A stretch of 64,000 nt of DNA. Origin: Piscirickettsiaceae bacterium (GTDB lineage: Bacteria > Pseudomonadota > Gammaproteobacteria > Nitrosococcales > Methylophagaceae). The translations under genes and the position numbers were made by a program. The notes beneath the pieces were generated by a model. The model was not told where the DNA came from, ran no database searches, and worked only from the letters and a program-made list of their open reading frames with translations. Shown here in pieces: positions 10,669 to 21,190 of the stretch. The number at the start of each line of letters is the position of its first letter. The first letter of the stretch is position 1. Location: NCBI GenBank assembly GCA_024685975.1, contig JAIBDZ010000001.1, positions 62,001-126,000 on the forward strand. Direction: 5' to 3'.

Positions 10669-11514
10669 TTATTTATCAAACCCAAATAAAGCCATGGCTT
10701 CAGCATATTCATCACTGTTTTCATCTAACTCATTCACTAAAATACCGGTTTCGATGCCGAGTTTTTTGAATGATTTAACTTGGTCTAGTTTATCCGGACT
10801 GACGGCGTTATCGCTGCCTTCTAAGCTTTGAATATTGGCGACTTGTACCACATCAACTAAGTCAGGGCCAGGTTCGCTGTTCCATTCAAGGTTATTATAA
10901 TTGGCTGGTACGGCAATCAACGTGTCGGGAAAGTCCCAGTTTTGTAGAATGGCGGCGCCGATTTTAGTATGTAGGCGCTCAATGACCTCATCAAGCGCTT
11001 GGCTGTTTTGAATAAGATCTGGTTTGTCTTCAGCCTTCATTAAAATAGGCAAAACACCAATATTATGGATTAAACCTGCTAACATGGCTTCATCGGGTTT
11101 GATGCCGGCTTGTTTTTGAGCGATTAATTGGCTACGTGCGGCGACATCTGTACTGTGTTGCCATAAGTCTCTTAAGCGAGTGTCGAGTCGGTTTGATGTC
11201 GGTTGGAACATTTGTTCCATCACCAAGCTGATGACGAGATTTCGTACCATGGTCAAACCCAAACGGGATACAGCCATTTGAACGCTTTCAGAAGCAATTC
11301 TGCCGCGATACAAGGCGCTGTTAGCAACTTTGATGAGGCGCGTGGATAAGGCGGCATCGGTAGTAATGATGTCCGCTAATTGTTTGGCGGTGACATCGGG
11401 TTCGTCAACAACGTCTCTGACGCGAAGGGCGACTTCAGGCAATGTGGGAAGGACTAACTTACCCGTATCGAGTTCTTGCAAGATTTCATTGTAAAATATC
11501 TCTTGTTGACTCAT
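10669..11514 (-). CDS. HDOD domain protein
   Basis: 'LPTLPEVALRVRDVVDEPDVTAKQLADIITTDAALSTRLIKVANSALYRG...AGLIHNIGVL'. Confidence 0.9.
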   Translation of the reverse strand: MSQQEIFYNEILQELDTGKLVLPTLPEVALRVRDVVDEPDVTAKQLADIITTDAALSTRLIKVANSALYRGRIASESVQMAVSRLGLTMVRNLVISLVMEQMFQPTSNRLDTRLRDLWQHSTDVAARSQLIAQKQAGIKPDEAMLAGLIHNIGVLPILMKAEDKPDLIQNSQALDEVIERLHTKIGAAILQNWDFPDTLIAVPANYNNLEWNSEPGPDLVDVVQVANIQSLEGSDNAVSPDKLDQVKSFKKLGIETGILVNELDENSDEYAEAMALFGFDK

Positions 11515-11567
11515 AACTATCCGTATTGATTAAATGTAATTTGATGTGAGAGCCATTTTCAGTTATT

Positions 11568-12791
11568 TTGCTGGGTTTGCCAACTGTTTTTTACTTATTT
11601 TTGGGTGATGTGTTGAACGACGATTTTCCTAGGATTAAACGCTTACCGCCGTATGTATTCAATATTGTTAATGATTTGAAGGCTGAAGCACGTGCGCGCG
11701 GTGAAGATATTATCGATTTTGGAATGGGAAATCCAGACAAGCCCGCTCCCGCACATATCGTTGAAAAGCTGACGGAAGCGGCACATCGTCCCGATACACA
11801 TCGTTATTCTGTTTCTCGGGGGATCCCGCGCTTACGTAAAGCTATTTGTGATTGGTATCAGCGTAAATATGATGTGGCATTAGACTTTGAAACAGAAACG
11901 ATAGTCACCATTGGATCAAAAGAAGGCTTGGCGCATCTAGCTTTGGCTACAGTAGGCCCTGGAGACGCGGTATTGGTCCCAAACCCGGCTTATCCTATCC
12001 ATCCTTATGGTTTTGTTATTTCTGGCGCTGATATTCGCCATGTGCCGTTGATTGAAGGCGGTGATTTTTTTGCAGAACTGGAAAAATCAGTCAAGGACTC
12101 TTGGCCTAAACCTAAAATGTTGGTGTTGAACTTTCCGGGCAATCCGACAACACAATGCGTTGACTTGGAATTTTTTGAGCGCGTTGTTGCTTTTGCGAAA
12201 GAACACGAAATCTGGGTTGTGCATGATTTAGCTTATGGTGAAATCACTTTTGATGGCTATAAAGCACCGTCTATTTTAGAAGTGCCGGGCGCTAAAGATG
12301 TGGCGGTAGAGTTTTATACATTATCTAAAACCTACAATATGCCAGGTTGGCGTGTTGGTTTTATGTCGGGTAATCCTGTTTTAGTGTCTGCGTTAGCGAG
12401 AATGAAGTCTTATTTAGACTATGGCATGTTTACCCCGATTCAAGTGGCTGCTATTGCGGCGCTGGATGGACCTCAAGATTGTGTCGAGGAAGTGGTTGCA
12501 ACCTATAAAAGTCGACGTGATGTGTTATGTGATGGTTTGAATAGTATTGGCTGGCATGTTGAAAAACCGAAGGCGACGATGTTTGTCTGGGCCAAAATTC
12601 CTGAACGCTATCGTGAGATGGGCTCATTGGAATTTACCAAGAAATTATTAAAAGAAGCGAAGGTGGCGGTGTCACCGGGTATAGGTTTTGGTGAATATGG
12701 TGATGATCATGTTCGCTTTGGGTTAATTGAAAACGAACATCGGACTCGACAAGCGATTCGCGGAATACGTGATATGTTGAGACGAGCTTAG
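11568..12791 (+). CDS. alaC: PLP-dependent aminotransferase class I/II, AlaC-like
   Basis: '[36 protein letters not shown]', '[14 protein letters not shown]'. Start probably GTG/TTG at 11610/11613. Confidence 0.85.
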   Translation: MLGLPTVFYLFLGDVLNDDFPRIKRLPPYVFNIVNDLKAEARARGEDIIDFGMGNPDKPAPAHIVEKLTEAAHRPDTHRYSVSRGIPRLRKAICDWYQRKYDVALDFETETIVTIGSKEGLAHLALATVGPGDAVLVPNPAYPIHPYGFVISGADIRHVPLIEGGDFFAELEKSVKDSWPKPKMLVLNFPGNPTTQCVDLEFFERVVAFAKEHEIWVVHDLAYGEITFDGYKAPSILEVPGAKDVAVEFYTLSKTYNMPGWRVGFMSGNPVLVSALARMKSYLDYGMFTPIQVAAIAALDGPQDCVEEVVATYKSRRDVLCDGLNSIGWHVEKPKATMFVWAKIPERYREMGSLEFTKKLLKEAKVAVSPGIGFGEYGDDHVRFGLIENEHRTRQAIRGIRDMLRRA

Positions 12792-12802
12792 GGGAATAAA
12801 CG

Positions 12803-14113
12803 GTGCAATCAGTCAATATCGGGGTCTTAGGGTTAGGCACAGTTGGAAGCGGCACAGTCACGGTGTTGCGCCGTAATATTGAGGAAATAGTGCGCCGTGC
12901 TGGCCGTGGTATTGAGATCACGCGGGCGGCAGACCGAACATTAGATAAACAACGTGATTATGATGTCTCAGGCATTGATATCACCACGGATGCGTTTGAT
13001 ATCGTTAATGATCCCAATATCCATGTCGTGGTTGAATTGATCGGTGGCACTGGCATTGCTAAAGACTTAGTGATGCAAGCCATTGAACAAGGTAAACATA
13101 TTGTAACGGCGAATAAAGCTTTGATTGCTTTGCACGGTAATGAGTTATTTGCCAAAGCACAAGAAAAAGGCGTGACTATCGCTTTTGAAGCTGCTGTCGC
13201 GGGTGGTATTCCGATTATTAAAGCAATGCGTGAAGGTTTGTCTGCAAACCGGATTGAGTGGTTGGCGGGTATTATTAACGGTACCGGCAACTACATCATG
13301 ACTGAAATGCGTGATAAGGGCCGTGATTTTCCTGATGTATTAGCAGAAGCACAAGCATTAGGGTATGCCGAAGCCGATCCCACTTTTGATGTGGAAGGTA
13401 TTGATGCTGCGCATAAATTGACGATTATGGCATCTATTGCTTTTGGTATTCCGTTACAGTTTGATAAAGCGTATACCGAAGGCATTAGCCAAGTATCGCA
13501 AGAAGATGTGCAATATGCTGCTGAACTCGGTTATATCATTAAACATTTAGGGATTGCGAAACAAACGGAACAGGGCGTTGAATTACGTGTTCATCCGACC
13601 TTGATTCCACATCGTCGCTTGATTGCCAATGTTGATGGTGTGATGAATGCTGTTTTGATCAAAGGTGATGCTGTTGGCCCAACACTATATTACGGTGCAG
13701 GTGCAGGATCAGAAGCGACGGCATCAGCTGTAGTCGCTGATATTGTCGATGTGGTTCGCGCATTGACTAGTGATCCTGGCAATCGGGTGCCGCATTTGGC
13801 ATTCCAAGCGAATGCGTTAGCTGATACACCAATTTTGCCAATTTCAGCTGTGGTTACGTCATATTATTTACGTATTCATACTGATGATGAGCCGGGTGTC
13901 TTAGCAGACATTACACGTATCCTTGGCGAACAAGGGATTAGCATTGAAGCCATTTTGCAAAAACAACCTGCGTCACACGGCGGTACGGTGCCGGTGATTA
14001 TTTTGACGCAAGCTGTGGTCGAAAAAAACATGGATATGGCGATTCAAGATATTGAAGCATTAACGACGGTGAAAGAATCAGTAATGCGAATTCGAATGGA
14101 ATCTTTAGGTTAA
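12803..14113 (+). CDS. hom: Homoserine dehydrogenase (GTG start)
   Basis: 'VNIGVLGLGTVGSGTV', 'GIINGTGNYIMTEM', C-terminal ACT domain. Confidence 0.97.
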   Translation: MQSVNIGVLGLGTVGSGTVTVLRRNIEEIVRRAGRGIEITRAADRTLDKQRDYDVSGIDITTDAFDIVNDPNIHVVVELIGGTGIAKDLVMQAIEQGKHIVTANKALIALHGNELFAKAQEKGVTIAFEAAVAGGIPIIKAMREGLSANRIEWLAGIINGTGNYIMTEMRDKGRDFPDVLAEAQALGYAEADPTFDVEGIDAAHKLTIMASIAFGIPLQFDKAYTEGISQVSQEDVQYAAELGYIIKHLGIAKQTEQGVELRVHPTLIPHRRLIANVDGVMNAVLIKGDAVGPTLYYGAGAGSEATASAVVADIVDVVRALTSDPGNRVPHLAFQANALADTPILPISAVVTSYYLRIHTDDEPGVLADITRILGEQGISIEAILQKQPASHGGTVPVIILTQAVVEKNMDMAIQDIEALTTVKESVMRIRMESLG

Positions 14114-14161
14114 ACCGGCGTCCATAACAGAATAAAACGAGATTATTAAGAGGAAAAAAAT

Positions 14162-15307
14162 ATGCCATTTCGACCACGTTATACGGGTCTTATTGAAAAT
14201 TACCGCGACCGTCTGCCTGTCAGTGATGATACGCGCCTGATTAGTCTTGGTGAAGGAAATACACCTTTATTGAAACTGGAAAATATTCCCGGTCTTGTTG
14301 GTAAAGATGTTGATCTTTATATTAAGTATGAAGGCTTAAATCCAACGGGATCATTTAAAGATCGCGGCATGACTATGGCGGTGACAAAAGCAGTCGAAGA
14401 AGGCAGTAAAGCGATTATTTGTGCGTCAACTGGGAATACCTCTGCGGCAGCAGCAGCTTATGCGGCACGTGCTGGCATTACAGCGTTTGTATTGATTCCA
14501 GATGGCAAAATTGCATTGGGTAAATTAGCCCAAGCGATGATGCACGGTGCGACAGTAATACAAATTAAAGGTAACTTTGATGAAGGGATGCAATTAGTCA
14601 AAGATGTAGCAGAACATGCGCCTGTGACGATTGTGAATTCAATTAACCCGTATCGATTGCAAGGTCAGAAGACGGCTGCATTTGAAATTGTTGAAGAATT
14701 AGGCGAAGCGCCAGATTATCACTGTTTGCCCGTGGGTAACGCAGGTAATATTACAGCGCATTGGATTGGTTATTCTGAATATGCTTGTAAAGCCGGTGAT
14801 AAAGTGACTGAATCTTGTGCTTTATGTGAAGGTGAGTGTCAGTTTACAAAAGAGGTTGTTGGCTCAAAACGGCCAAAAATGGTGGGCTATCAAGCTGCTG
14901 GTTCTGCTCCTTTCATGCGTGGTGAAATGGTGGATAACCCTGAAACAGTGGCAACAGCGATCCGTATTGGTCATCCACAAAGCTGGGATAGAGCTTGGAC
15001 AGTGAAAGAAGAGTCTGGTGGTTGGTTTGACGAATGTACTGATGACGAAATCTTAGCGGCTCAAAAATTATTGGCTGAAAAAGAAGGTATTTTCTGCGAG
15101 CCGGCTTCAGCAACCTCAGTAGCAGGTGCATTGCGAGATATTCAATCCGGTAAGATTCCTGAAGGCAGCACGGTTGTGTGTACCTTAACTGGACATGGTT
15201 TGAAAGATCCAGATATTGCGATTAAGCAAAGTACTGCGCCAATGGTGACGGTAGATGCGACTCTAGATGCGGTACGTGATGCGATTTTGAGCAATATGGC
15301 TAAATAA
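14162..15307 (+). CDS. thrC: Threonine synthase
   Basis: '[14 protein letters not shown]', PLP-lysine '[17 protein letters not shown]', '[15 protein letters not shown]'. Contains a CALCEGEC insertion. Confidence 0.96.
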   Translation: MPFRPRYTGLIENYRDRLPVSDDTRLISLGEGNTPLLKLENIPGLVGKDVDLYIKYEGLNPTGSFKDRGMTMAVTKAVEEGSKAIICASTGNTSAAAAAYAARAGITAFVLIPDGKIALGKLAQAMMHGATVIQIKGNFDEGMQLVKDVAEHAPVTIVNSINPYRLQGQKTAAFEIVEELGEAPDYHCLPVGNAGNITAHWIGYSEYACKAGDKVTESCALCEGECQFTKEVVGSKRPKMVGYQAAGSAPFMRGEMVDNPETVATAIRIGHPQSWDRAWTVKEESGGWFDECTDDEILAAQKLLAEKEGIFCEPASATSVAGALRDIQSGKIPEGSTVVCTLTGHGLKDPDIAIKQSTAPMVTVDATLDAVRDAILSNMAK

Positions 15308-15326
15308 CACGAAAAGCCTAATGTTT

Positions 15327-15363
15327 AAAAAGGGAGATGTTGTGATGACATCTCCCTTTTTTG
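15327..15363 (+). terminator. Rho-independent terminator after thrC
   Basis: AAAAAGGGAGATGT-tgtgatg-ACATCTCCCTTTTTT. Confidence 0.9.
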
Positions 15364-15369
15364 TGTCCG

Positions 15370-15654
15370 TTATCTTGGAACGACCGAATGGATGACACTG
15401 CTGTATTCGAAAAAGACAACAAAATCAGGATAAACCCAGCGGGTAATCGGTGGTTGACCAACAGGATTGTGTTTCTGTGTGGGCTGGCCAAACTGTGCTG
15501 ACACTTGCGTCATCGACATGCCACGGGTTGGCCTAATGACACCAGAAGCATCATTGGGCACTTGGTAACGTGGATCAGTAATTGAAATGACTTCGGCTTG
15601 TGTTGGCAAACAAGTTGCCATGAGCAAAGCAGCAATAAAAAAAGACCCTTTCAT
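15370..15654 (-). CDS. Small secreted protein of unknown function (possibly BamE/SmpA-like)
   Basis: Signal peptide MKGSFFIAALLMATCLPTQA, then 'RPTRGMSMTQVSAQFGQPTQKHNPVGQPPITRWVYPDFVVFFEYSSVIHSV'. Confidence 0.6.
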   Translation of the reverse strand: MKGSFFIAALLMATCLPTQAEVISITDPRYQVPNDASGVIRPTRGMSMTQVSAQFGQPTQKHNPVGQPPITRWVYPDFVVFFEYSSVIHSVVPR

Positions 15655-15748
15655 TATCTTGTTACTCCGGTGAAGTGATATGACTTAGCATACCGTTGTG
15701 TTAACCATAGCTCAATGCCTTGCTTGTCAAAGCGTGATCCATTTTCAC

Positions 15749-16831
15749 TTATTGGTGTTGTTGTGCAAACTCAGTCATAAAGGCAATTAAGGCATCAACG
15801 CCTTCTTCTGGCATGGCGTTGTAGATGCTAGCCCGCATTCCACCGACACTACGATGACCTTTCAAAGCAAGCAAATGCGCGTCTTTTGCGCCTGCTAAGA
15901 AATCATTGTCTAACGCAGGGTTACTTAAGGTAAAAGGAATATTCATCCATGAGCGATAGGGTTTATCGACGGGGTTATGATAAAAAGCAGACTGATCAAT
16001 ATAGTCATACAGTTTATTGGCTTTGCGTTCATTGATATCACTGATAGCTGTCAAGCCGCCAAGCCCTAATAACCAGTCAAATACCAGTCCTGCCAGATAA
16101 AGTGCATAGGTAGGCGGGGTGTTGTACATAGAGTCATTATCGGCCTGTACTTTATAATCAAATGTAATTGGTGTGCCGGCGATAGTCTGACCAATCAAAT
16201 CATCACGGACGATAACAAGGGTTAATCCAGCTGGGCCGATATTTTTTTGAGCACCAGCATAAATAAGACCAAATCGTGTTACATCAATTGGGCGTGAAAG
16301 AATGGTAGAAGATAAATCAACTACAAGAGGCACATCACCGGTATCTGGAATGTGATCAAACTCTAAACCATCAATTGTTTCATTTGCCGTGTAATGCACA
16401 TAAGCGGCATCAGGATTCAGTTTCCAGCTAGCGGGATCAGGAATGGTCGTGAATTTTTTGTCTTCTGATGTGGCCACAATATTGACATCACAATATCTTG
16501 CGGCTTCGGCGATGGCTTTTTTGGACCATTGTCCCGTATTAAAATAGTCTGCCGAGGTTTTGCCGCGTAATAAATTCATCGGAATCGCGCTAAATTGCGC
16601 TGTGGCGCCACCCTGTAAGAATAAGACTTTATAGTTATCAGGAATGGTCATTAAACGGCGAAGGCTTGCTTCTGCACGTTGAGCGACATCAGTGAACTCT
16701 TTACCACGATGGCTCATTTCCATGATATTCATTCCTGAGCCATGCCAATCAAGAAACTCTTGTTGTGCTTGTTGTAAAACGGCAGGGGGAATCATGGCTG
16801 GGCCAGCACTGAAATTATAAACGCGTGACAT
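15749..16831 (-). CDS. serC: Phosphoserine aminotransferase
   Basis: 'RVYNFSAGPAMIPPAVL', 'GGATAQFSAIPMNL', 'IYAGAQKNIGPAGLT'. ORF extends to 16855; start most likely at MSRVYNF (16831). Confidence 0.97.
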   Translation of the reverse strand: MSRVYNFSAGPAMIPPAVLQQAQQEFLDWHGSGMNIMEMSHRGKEFTDVAQRAEASLRRLMTIPDNYKVLFLQGGATAQFSAIPMNLLRGKTSADYFNTGQWSKKAIAEAARYCDVNIVATSEDKKFTTIPDPASWKLNPDAAYVHYTANETIDGLEFDHIPDTGDVPLVVDLSSTILSRPIDVTRFGLIYAGAQKNIGPAGLTLVIVRDDLIGQTIAGTPITFDYKVQADNDSMYNTPPTYALYLAGLVFDWLLGLGGLTAISDINERKANKLYDYIDQSAFYHNPVDKPYRSWMNIPFTLSNPALDNDFLAGAKDAHLLALKGHRSVGGMRASIYNAMPEEGVDALIAFMTEFAQQHQ

Positions 16832-16917
16832 TGAAAACCTTCGGTTTGCTAACAAATTAATAGCAGAATTATAGCAAACAAGAAGGGGAGTAGCGGGGAA
16901 AAGAATGAAGGCTAAAC

Positions 16918-16949
16918 GCCGCGAGGGGGCTTTATGCCTCCCTCACGGC
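16918..16949 (-). terminator. Strong hairpin, probable terminator between the cupin gene and serC
   Basis: GCCGCGAGGG-GGC / GCCTCCCTCACGGC near-perfect inverted repeat; poor U-tract. Confidence 0.45.
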
Positions 16950-16966
16950 ATTTGCTTTTAGATTAA

Positions 16967-17458
16967 TTAATGACCATGACCTTCATGGGCATCAATTGCG
17001 CCTTCAAATGCGATGAATAATTCGCAAGGCTCAGCACTGACACAACGACCTGTGTGAGGTACTTTTGGTGGACCGTAAATGTACATGCCTTGTTTGATGT
17101 GGATAGTTGGCTGACCTTGGTAAGTCAGATCTAATTCACCAGAGATTAAGACCATGCGTTCGGCAGAAGTATGCCAATGAGCGGGTAAGTCAAAGTTACC
17201 AGGAACTTTGAAGATAACGTCTGAGTTAGGCTTCGATGGATCGCCTTGTAAAATACCAAGTTGGCAACCTTTACCAAAAAAAGCTGGGCAATCAGCCCAC
17301 GTGATACGAGCATCATCCATTGCATAAGTAAATGCAGTAGCATGTGCTGCAGCACCGTGCTCTGCTTGTGCCGCGACAGGCAGCATTGCAGATGCAGCGA
17401 CTAAGCCACTCAGCAAAATTGATTTTAAACTTACGTTTTTTTTCATAAAATACTCCAC
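16967..17458 (-). CDS. Periplasmic cupin-domain protein (DUF4437-like)
   Basis: Signal peptide 'MKKNVSLKSILLSGLVAASAMLPVAAQA'; cupin 'FDLPAHWHTSAERMVLISGELDLTY...GMYIYGPPKVPHTGRC'. Confidence 0.8.
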   Translation of the reverse strand: MEYFMKKNVSLKSILLSGLVAASAMLPVAAQAEHGAAAHATAFTYAMDDARITWADCPAFFGKGCQLGILQGDPSKPNSDVIFKVPGNFDLPAHWHTSAERMVLISGELDLTYQGQPTIHIKQGMYIYGPPKVPHTGRCVSAEPCELFIAFEGAIDAHEGHGH

Positions 17459-17718
17459 ATTGTAGTAGTGATCATTATTGTTATTCTTAGCTTTTGAAAA
17501 GCCAAGACAATCCTACACTATCTCAATAGCGTTGATCTAGTCGGTATAACATCGATCTTGTACTAAAGCTTTACTAACCGCGGGAAGAGTATTTTTTATC
17601 TGCTCATACGGTGGTTTGATTTTGAAGATTGAGATGTAGAGCAGAGTGAATAGTTTGAGCCGTGGATAAGTTATTGTATGCCAGAACTGAGGAAGGTTTC
17701 GCAGTACGCGATAGAAGC

Positions 17719-18873
17719 TTATAAAAATAACTCGATGAGGGTATTGAGATAACGTTGCCCTTTTTCTGTCGGGCAGATGCGGTGGATATCCCAGCTAATC
17801 AAATCTTGCTGTTCTGCTTGTTGTAGGGCTTTATCGATGTGGGAAATAGGAAGGCCAGCATGTTGATAAAATAACGGTGTGGGAAAGCCATCGGTCAGGC
17901 GTAAAGCATTGAGCATAAACTCAAAACCAATGTCTTTGGTGCTGATGATGTCGTTAGTTAAGATATTGTTATCTGTACCAGCGGTATCGAGGTATAGCTG
18001 TGGTTGTTTTTGTTTTGATTGGCGAGTGATCGTTTGTTGCGCCGCATCAGTGATTTTACCGTGAGCACCAGCACCGATACCTAAATAATCTCCAAATTGC
18101 CAATAATTGAGATTATGGCGGCATTGTTGACCTTCTTTTGCGTAAGCGGAAACTTCATATTGTTGATAGCCTGTTTTTGCCATTCGTTGCTGGCTATCGA
18201 TTTGCCAATCAATAATCGGATCATCATCAGGTAAAGTTGGCGGATGTTGATAAAAGAAGGTATTGGGCTCGATGGTCAATTGATAATAAGATAAATGTTG
18301 TGGCTCTAATGCCATTGCTGTTTCGATATCTTCTTTGGCTGTATTAGCGGTTTGCTGTGGCAGGCCAAACATTAAATCTAAATTGAAATTCTCAAAACCA
18401 ACTTTATGGGCTGTTTCTACCGCCTTGATGGCTTGCCTGCGATCATGAATGCGACCTAATGCTTGCAATGAACCATCATTAAAACTTTGGATCCCAATCG
18501 ATAGACGGTTAATACCTAATGATAAATAGTCGGCAAAACGATGTTGTTCGACTGTGCCTGGATTGGCTTCAAGTGTGATTTCTGCGTAAGGATTAATAGG
18601 CAGTAATGCGCGCAGTGATGAAAATAATTTTTCATAGGCTTCTGCGGAAAATAAACTGGGAGTACCGCCGCCAATAAAAATAGTTTGAATTGTTCGACCC
18701 CAGATAGAGGGCAAAGCTTGCTCAACATCTTTGATTAAGGCGTCGATATAGTCTTGTTCGGGTAATGTTGATTTGGCCGTATGTGAATTAAAGTCACAAT
18801 AAGGACATTTTTTAACACACCAAGGGACATGAATGTATAAGCTTAGTGGTGGTAAGGCTGTGAAATTAAACAT
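17719..18873 (-). CDS. hemW: Radical SAM heme chaperone HemW
   Basis: 'LYIHVPWCVKKCPYCDFNSH', 'FIGGGTPSLF', 'CRHNLNYWQFGDYLGIGAGAHG'. Confidence 0.95.
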   Translation of the reverse strand: MFNFTALPPLSLYIHVPWCVKKCPYCDFNSHTAKSTLPEQDYIDALIKDVEQALPSIWGRTIQTIFIGGGTPSLFSAEAYEKLFSSLRALLPINPYAEITLEANPGTVEQHRFADYLSLGINRLSIGIQSFNDGSLQALGRIHDRRQAIKAVETAHKVGFENFNLDLMFGLPQQTANTAKEDIETAMALEPQHLSYYQLTIEPNTFFYQHPPTLPDDDPIIDWQIDSQQRMAKTGYQQYEVSAYAKEGQQCRHNLNYWQFGDYLGIGAGAHGKITDAAQQTITRQSKQKQPQLYLDTAGTDNNILTNDIISTKDIGFEFMLNALRLTDGFPTPLFYQHAGLPISHIDKALQQAEQQDLISWDIHRICPTEKGQRYLNTLIELFL

Positions 18874-18875
18874 GG

Positions 18876-19499
18876 TTATTTTTTAATAACATCATGCTGA
18901 TATTGCGCGATGAACTGTTTCATTGTTTTGCCTCGATGACTGAGTGCATGTTTTTGCTCAGAACTCAGCTCAGCGGCACTACATTGGTGTTGTTCAACCC
19001 AAAAAACCGGATCATAACCGAAGCCGTTTTCGCCTTGAGCTTTAGGTAATATTTTGCCTTCCCAATGACCTTGGCAAATCAACGGTGTTGGATCGTTGGC
19101 ATGACGCATAAAAACAATGACACATTGGAACCGCGCGGTGCGATCAGCATCTGAGCTATCAGCATCTGAGCTATCAGATAAGGCATCTAGCAAAGCCTGT
19201 ATATTTTGACTGTCAGTTGCATCAGGGCCTGAAAAGCGCGATGAATAAATACCGGGTGCACCTTGAAGCGCATCCACTTCTAAACCTGAATCATCGGCGA
19301 TGGCTGGTAGGCCCGTCTGCTGACAAGCATGACGGGCTTTTATAATCGCATTTTCGACAAAAGTGAGGCCGGTTTCTTCTGCTTCACTGATGTTAAAGTC
19401 AGACTGTGGTATCAATTGTTGTTCAAAGGGAGATAAGAGCTGTGAAAACTCTTTTAATTTTCCCTTGTTACCACTTGCGAGTACCAGTTTTTTCATCAT
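18876..19499 (-). CDS. rdgB: XTP/dITP diphosphatase (RdgB/HAM1)
   Basis: 'KLVLASGNKGKLKEF', 'GLPAIADDSGLEVDALQGAPGIYSSRFSG', 'GENGFGYDPVFW'. Confidence 0.96.
   Translation of the reverse strand: MMKKLVLASGNKGKLKEFSQLLSPFEQQLIPQSDFNISEAEETGLTFVENAIIKARHACQQTGLPAIADDSGLEVDALQGAPGIYSSRFSGPDATDSQNIQALLDALSDSSDADSSDADRTARFQCVIVFMRHANDPTPLICQGHWEGKILPKAQGENGFGYDPVFWVEQHQCSAAELSSEQKHALSHRGKTMKQFIAQYQHDVIKK
19143..19177. repeat. 15-bp tandem repeat inside rdgB (about 2.3 copies)
   Basis: ATCAGCATCTGAGCT ATCAGCATCTGAGCT ATCAG; encodes SSDAD-SSDAD. Confidence 0.9.
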
Positions 19500-20215
19500 T
19501 ATTCTGCTAAGGCGTCGCGTTGTTTTTCCATTAATGTTTCAATACCTGAACGAGCTAAATCAAGCATGGACTGTAATTCATCGGCACGAAAAGCATGACC
19601 TTCGGCTGTTCCTTGTAATTCGATATAGGCACCTGCATCATTCATCACGACATTCATATCTGTTTCAGCACTAGAATCTTCATCGTAGTCTAAATCCAAT
19701 ACGGGTGTTCCTTGGTAGATACCAACCGAAACAGAAGCGACTTGACCATGAAGAGGATTTTTTTTGATTTTTCTGGTCGCGATAAGATGATTGATAGCAT
19801 CTTGCAACGCAACAAATGCACCTGTGATAGAGGCCGTACGTGTACCGCCGTCAGCTTGAATAACATCACAATCGATCGTAATAGAACGTTCGCCTAAGGC
19901 CGATAAGTCAACCGCTGCGCGTAATGAACGACCGATGAGGCGTTGAATTTCCATTGTGCGGCCGCTTTGTTTGCCACGTGCTGCTTCACGGCCCATTCTG
20001 CTGCCGGTAGAGCGAGGCAACATGCCATATTCTGCTGTCACCCAACCTTCATTTTTGCCACGTAAAAATGGTGGTATTTTTTCTTCAACAGAAGCGGTAC
20101 ATAGTACTTTAGTGTCGCCAAACTCAACTAATACAGAGCCTTCAGCATGTTTAGTGTAATTGCGAGTAATGTTGATGGTACGCAGTTCGTTTGGTTGACG
20201 GCCGCTTGGACGCAT
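19499..20215 (-). CDS. rph: Ribonuclease PH
   Basis: '[45 protein letters not shown]', '[12 protein letters not shown]'. Confidence 0.97.
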   Translation of the reverse strand: MRPSGRQPNELRTINITRNYTKHAEGSVLVEFGDTKVLCTASVEEKIPPFLRGKNEGWVTAEYGMLPRSTGSRMGREAARGKQSGRTMEIQRLIGRSLRAAVDLSALGERSITIDCDVIQADGGTRTASITGAFVALQDAINHLIATRKIKKNPLHGQVASVSVGIYQGTPVLDLDYDEDSSAETDMNVVMNDAGAYIELQGTAEGHAFRADELQSMLDLARSGIETLMEKQRDALAE

Positions 20216-20308
20216 AGTGGGTTCCTTAAGGATGAAAAAAATAGCGCCATTATACGTGGCTCGGATGCTATTGATGGGGGTTTTCGTTAAGATAGGCGTT
20301 TTTATACG

Positions 20309-21190
20309 ATGTTAGGAATGACTGTGATACGAAGCATGACCGCATTTGCGCGCGAAGAGCAAACAACCGCCCAAGGTGAACTGATTTGGGAGGTGCGCTC
20401 AGTCAACCACCGTTATTTAGATGTATCGTTGCGGCTCGATGAGCGATTTAGAGCGCTTGAAATGCCAATGCGAAAATTATTATCTGACAAATTAGCGCGC
20501 GGTAAAGTGGATGCCACTTTGCGCTATAACCCTAATGAAACTGATAACCATCACTTTAATGTCAACGAAGCATTGAGCCAGACATTATTAAAGCAATGTG
20601 ACTGGTTAGCATCACAAACAACACAAGCAATGCCGATTGACCCTTTGAAAGTGTTGCAATGGCCTGGCGTGATTAAAACCCAAGAAATAGACCAAGATGC
20701 ATTAAATGACGCCGTGATGACATCATTGACTGCAGCAGTTGAGATCTTAATTCAATCAAGAGAAACGGAAGGGCATGCTTTAAAAGGCATGATTATTCAA
20801 CGCTGTGATGACATCGCATTGATTGCCCAATCGGTGAGACAACGTATGCCAAACATTGTCGCGGAATATCAACAACGCATGACAGATCGGATTAGCGAAT
20901 TACAAGTCACTATCGATCCTGAACGTTTAGAACAAGAGTTGGTTTTATTGGCCCAAAAAAGTGATGTTGCTGAAGAATTAGACCGTTTAGAAAGCCATAT
21001 CGTTGAAGTCCGTGACGTGTTGGAACGAGATGAACCTGTTGGCCGGAGGCTTGATTTCTTAATGCAAGAGCTCAACCGTGAAGCCAATACATTGGGGTCA
21101 AAATCAATCAATACTGAAACAACCAACCACTCTGTGACCTTGAAAGTATTGATTGAGCAGATGCGGGAGCAGATTCAGAATATTGAGTGA
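20309..21190 (+). CDS. YicC family endoribonuclease-like protein
   Basis: '[11 protein letters not shown]', '[12 protein letters not shown]', C-term '[21 protein letters not shown]'. Start probably at GTG 20324. Confidence 0.93.
   Translation: MLGMTVIRSMTAFAREEQTTAQGELIWEVRSVNHRYLDVSLRLDERFRALEMPMRKLLSDKLARGKVDATLRYNPNETDNHHFNVNEALSQTLLKQCDWLASQTTQAMPIDPLKVLQWPGVIKTQEIDQDALNDAVMTSLTAAVEILIQSRETEGHALKGMIIQRCDDIALIAQSVRQRMPNIVAEYQQRMTDRISELQVTIDPERLEQELVLLAQKSDVAEELDRLESHIVEVRDVLERDEPVGRRLDFLMQELNREANTLGSKSINTETTNHSVTLKVLIEQMREQIQNIE

Noticed and set aside
12958-13290. 110-aa minus-strand ORF
   Set aside because: Antisense to hom; low-complexity composition typical of a shadow ORF.
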